In this document: one piece after another, positions 4,475-9,767 of the stretch
Position numbering within the stretch: the stretch's first letter is position 1
Layout of the letters: every line of letters starts with the position of its first letter
NCBI GenBank assembly: GCA_030604505.1
Contig: JAUVVT010000032.1
Coordinates: 1 to 9,767 of the forward strand
Direction: 5' to 3'
Length of the DNA stretch: 9,767 nt
Source of the DNA: a bacterium
GTDB taxonomy: Bacteria; SM23-31; JAUVVT01
Made by a program: the position numbers and the translations under genes
The notes under the pieces: model-generated
Seen by the model: only the letters and a program-made list of their open reading frames with translations
Told to the model about the DNA's origin: nothing
Database searches by the model: none

Positions 4475-6910
4475 TTATTTTGGTTCCAAGATAATAATCA
4501 TCTCGGCTGCCGATTCGATTTTTTTACGTGTGTAAAGTATTGGAAAATACTTTCCTTTTGCCCACAAATCAAAAAGGTCTTTATAGTGTGGGCTGTCGGG
4601 ATTGCCGGATTGTCCCGGACTGTTAGTTCCTAAAGAATTGTCCCAGTTTTCTAAGTCGGCAATGATTCTGAAAGATGCACCTGCCGTCTGATTAAAATTA
4701 CTTGTAGTACTATTAACCGTATATCCACTTCCACCGCGGGGCACTGGACCTACATCAAGTTTAGAACGAAGTTCGGGCTTAACCGCATCACTCATCGTGT
4801 GGCGAATCTTGATGTGGTGATATTTCTCCTGACCATACTGCCATTTACTCATATCGGCTCCAATGCGTTCAACAAGATCACCCAATCCCTGCTCCATACT
4901 TTTTATTAGAATCGCATCCCTGCCGGCAGTTGGGTGGGGACCGAAGTGTCCATCTGGTGCTGTCAGCCAATCAACCATCTTTTTAATAGTACGCCGGCTA
5001 AAAATATATCGGGCTTCCTCAGGAATATACAGATTCCATACATTTTCTAAAAGATATTTTTCCCAGCTTGAATAGATTGCAGCCTCTACGGAATTTTTAT
5101 CCATTACAAAATCCCATCTCAGAAGCGTTTTTAGGGCTTTCTTAGTTCTTTTATCCTTTGCGTGAAGCTCTTTTAAAAGCGGCACAAGTGAGCGAGCTGG
5201 AATAGACAGTTCATCCTGTTGAAGCTGCATCATGTCTGTCATTGTCAGACTCCTCCCGGAACCCAGAAACTCTTGGATTCTGCTATAGCGGTATGCATCA
5301 CTCCACATTAATCCCAGAGAGTATGGATATCCATCAGGTATATTATCCTGATTTGCAGTAGCGAAATAACCTTCAGGTGGATTAAAGGTATGAGGAAGAG
5401 ACTTAATTGGAAGATAACCATCCCACTCAAACCGTCCGTCACCTGGTACAGGCAGCAGTCCGTTCCAGTTATTCCGAATCGGCGTTATACCGACAGCCTG
5501 CCAGCCAATGTTACCATTCACATCAGCCCAGACCATGTTTTCCGATGGTGCCCTCGAGTAGCTGCAGGCTTCTCTGAACTCCTGCCAGTTCCTAGCCTGA
5601 TTCATCCGAAGGCTTGCAAGATATGGTGCTGCACCAATCTCAAGCCATGAAGCCCTTAACGCATAAACCTTATAATGTTCATTATCCTCAAAAATAACCG
5701 GACCATGCCGTGTAAACTTGAGATTAACAGTAACAGGGGAAGCTCCCTTTACCGGGATTGTATCTTGTAAAATTTTCATATCTTCCCATTTCCCGAGGTA
5801 TCGGTACTGGTTGGGATTTTCAGGATTAGTATCATATATATAAAGGTCTTCCTGGTCTATTGAAAATATGGTAAGCCCCCATGCTCCGGATTCATTATGA
5901 CCGATAGATACACCTGGGAGCGCAGGTTCACCACCGCCGATAACATTCCAGCCAGGTGCCACAAGATGAATCCAGTACCGCAGTGAAGGTATTCGCTGAA
6001 TCCGATGAGGGTCATTTGCCATAAAAGGATGTCGCGTAAGAGTATGCCTGCTGGTAATCACCCAATTGTTGCTCCCGATAAACATTTCATTATATATATT
6101 TGGCATTAATGGGAAGATAAAACTATCTTTAATTCCCATTGGTGTCTTTCCTCTATAAGAAGGGATAACAATATCTTCTGCGGAGAATTCCACAGCCGAC
6201 CGTGCTGCATTATATGCATTATAGATTTCCAAAATCTTACCTGAGACCAGTGAAAGGTCGATTCCGTCTGCCGGCTTTAGATTGGGTTTACCGGGATGAA
6301 GGTCAAGCAGACTTTCTGCCTTTTCGGCACCAACAATTTTAACCAGCTGCGCAAGACTGACCTCGGTCTGCACATTACGAAATATTCCATTATGACGGGA
6401 AACAACGATTTCCGGTGTCCAAAAGCCGGGCTTAATTCCCAAAAGTTTAAATTCAATAGGAAGAAGGTCTGGGTTCTGCTCTGTCAGTTTGACGTAAGCA
6501 TTGATCCCTCTGACAAAAGAAGTAATAATTTCTTCGCCATCTGGATGATAGTGATTCAACTCCTGCTTCATATCAAGTCTTGCTCTAAAAAGGCGTGCAC
6601 CAATATCCCGCTTAAGTGCTTTTGTTCCCTGTATTTCAGACAAGGTTCCAACAGCTTGCCGCCTCCAGATTTCCAGTTGAAATAACCGGTCACGGGCAAC
6701 ATTAAATCCCTGAGCAAAAAACAGGTCTTTCTGATTCTGTGCAAAAATATGAGAAATTCCCCACCTGTCTTTAATAATTTCAACTCGATCAATAAGACCT
6801 TGAAATCGAAGGATTTTCTTTGATACACTGGCTTCCAATTGTTGGTTGTTCATCAAAATACTAATTAACAGTAACTTGCAAAAAAACTTCAAATAGTGCT
6901 TGTTTTCCAT
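4475..6910 (-). CDS. penicillin acylase family protein (Ntn hydrolase), exported
   Basis: This 811-residue precursor belongs to the penicillin amidase family (PF01804), whose members hydrolyse amide bonds of N-acyl compounds such as beta-lactams or acyl-homoserine lactones. The substrate cannot be read from sequence. Lysines and a hydrophobic stretch (FFCKLLLISILM, about 9-20) suggest a short signal peptide. The alpha-chain motifs DRWGISHIFA, ARDRLFQLE and RRQAVGTLSE follow at about 48-91. Autocleavage is expected between Gly279 and Ser280 in GSNNW, making Ser280 the beta-chain nucleophile. GHNESGAWG follows at about 337-345 and FATANQDN at 516-523. Asn520 is at beta-chain position 241, exactly where the oxyanion Asn of E. 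coli penicillin acylase lies. The frame also allows TTG at 6916, but the ATG at 6910 is preferred. The tail runs to full family length. Location is probably periplasmic. plsY follows after 26 bases. Confidence 0.93.
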   Translation of the reverse strand: MENKHYLKFFCKLLLISILMNNQQLEASVSKKILRFQGLIDRVEIIKDRWGISHIFAQNQKDLFFAQGFNVARDRLFQLEIWRRQAVGTLSEIQGTKALKRDIGARLFRARLDMKQELNHYHPDGEEIITSFVRGINAYVKLTEQNPDLLPIEFKLLGIKPGFWTPEIVVSRHNGIFRNVQTEVSLAQLVKIVGAEKAESLLDLHPGKPNLKPADGIDLSLVSGKILEIYNAYNAARSAVEFSAEDIVIPSYRGKTPMGIKDSFIFPLMPNIYNEMFIGSNNWVITSRHTLTRHPFMANDPHRIQRIPSLRYWIHLVAPGWNVIGGGEPALPGVSIGHNESGAWGLTIFSIDQEDLYIYDTNPENPNQYRYLGKWEDMKILQDTIPVKGASPVTVNLKFTRHGPVIFEDNEHYKVYALRASWLEIGAAPYLASLRMNQARNWQEFREACSYSRAPSENMVWADVNGNIGWQAVGITPIRNNWNGLLPVPGDGRFEWDGYLPIKSLPHTFNPPEGYFATANQDNIPDGYPYSLGLMWSDAYRYSRIQEFLGSGRSLTMTDMMQLQQDELSIPARSLVPLLKELHAKDKRTKKALKTLLRWDFVMDKNSVEAAIYSSWEKYLLENVWNLYIPEEARYIFSRRTIKKMVDWLTAPDGHFGPHPTAGRDAILIKSMEQGLGDLVERIGADMSKWQYGQEKYHHIKIRHTMSDAVKPELRSKLDVGPVPRGGSGYTVNSTTSNFNQTAGASFRIIADLENWDNSLGTNSPGQSGNPDSPHYKDLFDLWAKGKYFPILYTRKKIESAAEMIIILEPK

Positions 6911-7005
6911 AATCAAAATCTTTCAATTTTTATTATTGATTTAAAAGTGAAAATTCATCATTTATCATTCGCCGTTCACAAATAACAAATCCAAAATAGT
7001 AAATA
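6911..7005. other. intergenic gap between DUF4416 gene and acylase
   Basis: There are 95 bases without an ORF of note. A short low-complexity stretch (about 6937-6979) contains variants of TTCATC/TTATCATT bounded by GTGAA and TTCAC. No promoter or terminator is convincing. Confidence 0.4.
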
Positions 7006-7530
7006 TCAATATGCCAGTGACTCAAGATAGACCTTTCTCACCTTTTCAAAAAATTCCAAAACAAATTCTTCCCGATAATCGGGATAAGTCCAGGGGTTCG
7101 GTTTAAATTTTCCTTTATGCATATTCAAATGAACATCCCCGAATATTCCCTTTGACAGATAAATTCTGTGAGAGTAATCTTTCGTGGTTGCAAGAACAAG
7201 TTTTGCCGGAGTAACATAGCCGGGGTCAATATTTATCTTTCGCCTGTTTTTTTCTGAATGGGTGTTCTCAAGTTTATTCGTCTGAATTTTTATATCAGCA
7301 ATCATCTGCGGGTCTATAAGTTCGGCAAAACTTATAAAAAATTTTTTAAGATTGTCCCCAATCTCATCTTTATAATAATCCGTATGATTAAAAGAATACG
7401 GTTCTGACCTGATATCTATTTCGCCATAAATCCCGGCTAATTTTTTTAATACAATTTCGGGCAGCTCGTCATCTTTATAAATAATCCCGGCTATTAATTT
7501 AACCTTCTCGTGAATTTCTATCTTGCCCAT
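7006..7530 (-). CDS. DUF4416 family protein
   Basis: The 174-residue soluble protein matches my recollection of the DUF4416 family, found in thermophiles, deltaproteobacteria and candidate phyla and sometimes labelled GTP-binding without experimental proof. Family-like blocks are VKLIAGIIYKDDE at 10-22, SEPYSFNHTDYY at 42-53, SFAELIDP at 67-74, INIDPGYVTPAKLVLATTKD at 99-118, SHRIYL at 120-125, and WTYPDYR at 147-153. No P-loop, signal peptide or membrane segment is visible. The start is secure: AAAGGA lies about nine to ten bases upstream and an in-frame TAA occurs two codons before the ATG. It sits between fadD (83 bases upstream) and the acylase (95 bases downstream) on the same strand. 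Its molecular role is unknown, and the context gives only a weak link to lipid-related genes. Confidence 0.88.
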   Translation of the reverse strand: MGKIEIHEKVKLIAGIIYKDDELPEIVLKKLAGIYGEIDIRSEPYSFNHTDYYKDEIGDNLKKFFISFAELIDPQMIADIKIQTNKLENTHSEKNRRKINIDPGYVTPAKLVLATTKDYSHRIYLSKGIFGDVHLNMHKGKFKPNPWTYPDYREEFVLEFFEKVRKVYLESLAY

Positions 7531-7613
7531 TTTTTAATATCCTTTTGTGTCATTGCGTATGTCATTACTTCCGGTAAGAGCATGTTCTCTGAATCCCATA
7601 GTATTAAAAGAAA
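7531..7613. other. gap between fadD and DUF4416 gene
   Basis: An 83-base spacer carrying the DUF4416 ribosome-binding site (AAAGGA on the minus strand, around 7539-7545) and two direct TGTCATT copies at 7548-7554 and 7560-7566. It has no terminator-like hairpin, so read-through from fadD is plausible. Confidence 0.5.
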
Positions 7614-9404
7614 TCAATGATACATTCTTTCTATAATGTCGCTGTATTTCTCTTCAATAAATTTTCTTTTAACCTTCAGCGTCGGTGTAAGCTCTCCTGT
7701 CTCAATCTCAAATTCCTTTTTAAGAAGAGTAAACCTTTTTATCTTTTCGCAATCGCTTAAATTTATTGAAACTTTTTCAATCTCTTTTCTGATAAGGTGA
7801 TAAATATCTTTATTTCCGATTAATTCATCAATCGTTTGATAAGTAATCTCATTTTTTTCTGCATAAGATTTTAAATTACTGAAATCAGGTATGATTAATG
7901 CGCATACAAACTTTTTCTTATGTCCGAGAACAACGGCTTGATTTATATATTTTGACGTTAAGACTTTCTCCTCTACCAATTGGGGAGAAATATTTTTGCC
8001 GGAAGAAATTACAATTATATCTTTCTTTCTGTCTGTTATCGTCAGATATCCGTCTTCGTCCAAAAAACCTAAGTCTCCGGTATGAAACCATCCCTCATCA
8101 TCAATCGAAAACTCTGTTGCTTCTTCATCATTATAGTATCCTTTCATCACGCATTGACTTCTTGTAAGGATTTCTCCGTCTTCGGAAATTTTTACTTCAA
8201 CGCCAGACAGTACCTTGCCGATAGTTCCGAACCTTGGTTCATCTGGCGGATTGACCGAAATAACAGGAGATGTCTCGGTAAGACCGTAACCTTCGACAAT
8301 GTTTATACCGGCAGAATCAAAAAATTCAGCGGTTTCCTTGTTTAAATGAGCACCTCCGCAAATGAAATATCTTAACCTGCCGCCTGTTATCATTTGAAGT
8401 TTTTTGAAAATTACCTTATCACCGATATTTTTTCTGATTTTGTTATATAGAGAAGTCTTTCCTTTTCGCTTTTCTTTGTTATATTTTAATCCTCCGTCAA
8501 AGCACCATGAAATAAGTTTTCTCACATAAGAAGGTTTTTTTGCTATGTTTTGTTTTATTATTTCATATATTTTTTCGAGGACTCTCGGAACCACAATAAC
8601 AAAAGTAGGCTTAGCTTCGATCATATTTTCTTTAAGTGTAGCCAAACTTTCAGTATATGCTATCGAGCATCCCTGACGGATTGGAAGAAACTGACCGTCG
8701 GACCGCTCGAAGATATGACAAAGCGGTAAAAACGACAAAAAGCGGTCATCGCCGCTAACCGATAAAACCTTTATTGCCGCCTCAATATTTGCCAATATGT
8801 TTCTATGTGTAAGCATAACCCCTTTGGGGATACCGGTTGTGCCCGATGTATATATTATAGTGAACACATCATCAGACTCTATCCGGTCTGAAAGTTCATC
8901 CAGTAGGCTTTTATTTTTACCAAGATTTTCTCTTCCGGTATTGATAATATCATCAAAGGTCTTGACCTCAAAGTCATATTCTTCTTCCGGTTTAAAAAAG
9001 GTTATTACAAATTCGATAGAATTGAGATTATTATAAACAGCGCGTATTTTCTCAAGCAGCTTTAAGTTAGAGACAATAATTGATTTCGCCTCGCAGGCAT
9101 TCAATAAATATTCGATTTGCTTTGGAGGATAAGATGTGTAAAGGGGACCAGTAAGTGCTCCTGAATGAATTATACCAAAATCAGAGACAGCCCATTCCGG
9201 TCTGTTTTCAGATAGAAGTGCAATCTTATCGCCTTTTTTTATACCCTTTGAGATTAATCCGCTTGCCAAGTTATTTACCTTCTCCTCAAATTCTTTATAA
9301 CTAACAGCAAGATATCTGCCTGATTTTTTATAAAGAAGAGCTGTATTGTCACTGTTTTTCACCGCAATATCGGAAAACATTTTTATGAGATTTTTGTAAA
9401 CCAT
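7614..9404 (-). CDS. long-chain acyl-CoA synthetase (AMP-forming, FadD-type)
   Basis: The enzyme activates fatty acids to acyl-CoA through an acyl-adenylate and would act at the cytoplasmic face of the membrane. The 596-residue product has the full ANL-superfamily layout. The AMP-binding P-loop is YTSGTTGIPKG at 185-195, followed by LPLCHIFER at 226-234 and YFICGGAHL at 346-354. Next come GYGLTETSP at 372-380, GWFHTGDLG at 438-446 and the hinge DRKKDIIVISSGKNI at 458-472. The C-terminal block ELTPTLKVKR has the likely catalytic Lys577. ELTPTLKVKR and the overall length match the bacterial long-chain FadD15-like group better than acetyl-CoA synthetase. The ATG at 9404 is preceded by AGAGGA with good spacing and by a candidate promoter around 9437-9465. 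It is the first gene of the minus-strand series. Chain-length preference is unknown. Confidence 0.95.
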   Translation of the reverse strand: MVYKNLIKMFSDIAVKNSDNTALLYKKSGRYLAVSYKEFEEKVNNLASGLISKGIKKGDKIALLSENRPEWAVSDFGIIHSGALTGPLYTSYPPKQIEYLLNACEAKSIIVSNLKLLEKIRAVYNNLNSIEFVITFFKPEEEYDFEVKTFDDIINTGRENLGKNKSLLDELSDRIESDDVFTIIYTSGTTGIPKGVMLTHRNILANIEAAIKVLSVSGDDRFLSFLPLCHIFERSDGQFLPIRQGCSIAYTESLATLKENMIEAKPTFVIVVPRVLEKIYEIIKQNIAKKPSYVRKLISWCFDGGLKYNKEKRKGKTSLYNKIRKNIGDKVIFKKLQMITGGRLRYFICGGAHLNKETAEFFDSAGINIVEGYGLTETSPVISVNPPDEPRFGTIGKVLSGVEVKISEDGEILTRSQCVMKGYYNDEEATEFSIDDEGWFHTGDLGFLDEDGYLTITDRKKDIIVISSGKNISPQLVEEKVLTSKYINQAVVLGHKKKFVCALIIPDFSNLKSYAEKNEITYQTIDELIGNKDIYHLIRKEIEKVSINLSDCEKIKRFTLLKKEFEIETGELTPTLKVKRKFIEEKYSDIIERMYH

Positions 9405-9436
9405 AAATCCTCTTGAAATCTTATGAATCGATTATA

Positions 9437-9465
9437 ATTATAAAAAAAATATTGAATAAAAGCAA
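9437..9465 (-). promoter_or_regulatory. candidate sigma70-type promoter for fadD
   Basis: On the minus strand, TTGCTT (9465-9460) and a perfect TATAAT (9442-9437) are separated by 17 bases. A second overlapping TATAAT lies at 9436-9431. Transcription would start near 9430, giving a leader of about 26 bases including AGAGGA before the ATG. Such boxes are easily found by chance in AT-rich DNA, so the spacing and position are the main support. Confidence 0.5.
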
Positions 9466-9512
9466 ATGATTTGATTATATTTTGATAATTCTTTAGAATG
9501 AATAAGGGGCTG

Positions 9513-9650
9513 TTCTCAGATCAGCTAATAATATGAAAAGTGTTGAGAAATTTTTCTCAGAATCCGCATTTTTTTGAGAATATTTTATCATTTTTTGGTG
9601 ATTTTTATCATAAATTCTCAAAAATTCTCATTTTCGTTCAATTTTGAGAA
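9513..9650. promoter_or_regulatory. phased TTCTCA/TGAGAA motif array
   Basis: Seven copies of the hexamer TTCTCA or its complement TGAGAA start at 9513, 9544, 9554, 9575, 9615, 9625 and 9645. Distances between neighbours are 31, 10, 21, 40, 10 and 20 bases, all close to multiples of a DNA helical turn. Two neighbours form an inverted repeat (9544-9559) and two a direct pair (9615-9630). This is what cooperative binding of one regulator along one face of the helix could look like. Confidence 0.55.
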
Positions 9651-9660
9651 TATTTTATCA
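9572..9660. repeat. 19-base direct repeat, two copies 70 bases apart
   Basis: TTTTGAGAATATTTTATCA occurs identically at 9572-9590 and 9642-9660. Both are followed by a T-run, and TTTTATCA occurs a third time at 9603-9610. Each copy includes one TGAGAA of the phased array. The sequence beyond diverges, so this is either two binding sites or the remains of a short duplication. Confidence 0.85.
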
Positions 9661-9720
9661 CTTTTTTCGCTGGTTTTAACCATTCGTTATTTATTGTTAT
9701 ATAAGGAATTATGAATATTT

Positions 9721-9749
9721 TAAACATTAGTTTTTTTTGATGCTATAAT
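9721..9749 (+). promoter_or_regulatory. candidate outward (rightward) extended -10 promoter
   Basis: On the plus strand, TAAACA (9721-9726), a 17-base spacer and TATAAT (9744-9749) preceded by TG (TGCTATAAT) form an extended -10 promoter pattern. It would drive a gene beyond the right edge, divergent from fadD. No such gene is visible, so this is tentative. Confidence 0.35.
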
Positions 9750-9767
9750 AATATTTTTTAACATAAC

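Larger units (their letters stand above)
9405..9767. other. AT-rich gene-free control region upstream of fadD
   Basis: There are 363 bases with no credible ORF on either strand (the longest start with a Shine-Dalgarno-like AAGGA, at 9711 on the plus strand, encodes only nine residues). It contains the fadD promoter candidate, a cluster of TTCTCA/TGAGAA motifs from 9513 to 9650, a 19-base direct repeat, and a candidate outward promoter near the right edge. It is probably the space between fadD and a rightward gene outside the window. Confidence 0.6.

Noticed and set aside
6911..6916. TTG start for the acylase, six bases upstream of the ATG
   Set aside because: The ATG two codons later is the commoner codon and fits the signal peptide equally well. 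No ribosome-binding site favours TTG.
7070..7084. TCCCGAT-A-ATCGGGA palindrome resembling the asnS and gpsA palindromes
   Set aside because: It lies inside the DUF4416 gene and encodes the YPDYR part of a motif I recall as conserved in the family, so protein constraint explains it better than an inserted repeat.
7534..7599. Two 21-residue minus-strand frames in the fadD-DUF4416 gap (one starting at 7599, one at 7583)
   Set aside because: They have no recognisable motif or convincing ribosome-binding site, and frames of this length are common by chance. Comparative conservation would be needed.
4475..9404. A defence system or biosynthetic gene cluster built on the acylase and acyl-CoA synthetase
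   Set aside because: No effector, carrier protein, condensation or transport gene is present. The genes are housekeeping-like and the synthetase has a long-chain FadD architecture.
9711..9740. Nine-codon plus-strand frame after AAGGA, possible leader peptide
   Set aside because: Too short, no attenuator-like structure follows, and it overlaps the candidate outward promoter.
9405..9767. Replication origin or plasmid iterons, because of AT-richness, direct repeats and TTTTATCA copies
   Set aside because: No TTATCCACA-type DnaA boxes and no dnaA, dnaN or rep gene nearby. The repeats do not match known iterons. A regulatory region is the simpler explanation.

Overview
This is an AT-rich bacterial chromosome segment with housekeeping character. 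All nine recognisable genes lie on the minus strand, so transcription runs from high to low coordinates. In order of transcription they are fadD-type acyl-CoA synthetase, a DUF4416 protein, a penicillin-acylase-family Ntn hydrolase, plsY, gpsA, asnS, a SLOG/TIGR00725 protein, acylphosphatase, and the first 84 residues of apt, cut by the window edge. No phage, transposase, CRISPR, tRNA or rRNA gene was seen. The lineage is not fixed by the sequence. Low GC, Shine-Dalgarno sites of mixed strength, DUF4416, and intergenic spaces packed with small palindromes would suit an uncultured member of the Bacteroidota/Chlorobiota (FCB) side of the tree or a related candidate phylum. This is a weak inference.

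Region 9405-9767 is the only gene-free stretch over 300 bases. It is very AT-rich. It holds a good candidate promoter for fadD, a candidate promoter pointing rightward out of the window, and between them seven copies of TTCTCA/TGAGAA spaced at near-multiples of 10 bp. It reads like a control region between divergent genes, although the rightward gene is outside the window.

Region 3816-9404 (fadD, DUF4416, acylase, plsY) has gaps of 26-95 bases and could be one or two transcription units. PlsY and GpsA are consecutive in phospholipid synthesis: GpsA makes sn-glycerol 3-phosphate and PlsY acylates it. FadD and acylphosphatase also act on acyl compounds, so the segment has a loose acyl/phospholipid theme. 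Apt, AsnRS and the SLOG protein are unrelated housekeeping or nucleotide-linked functions.

Region 1-3815 is notable for what lies between genes. A 26-base palindrome with arms CTTACTTTCTTT occurs in four versions. In three cases it begins directly after the TAA stop of a gene (acyP, asnS, gpsA), and plsY shows a degenerate start of the same thing. It is combined with other hairpins: TCCCGA-N4-TCGGGA palindromes 20 bases before asnS and gpsA, a 29-base perfect inverted repeat before the SLOG gene, and a string of five hairpins between acyP and apt. The most unusual signals in the window are this modular hairpin material and the phased array upstream of fadD. The proteins themselves belong to known families.
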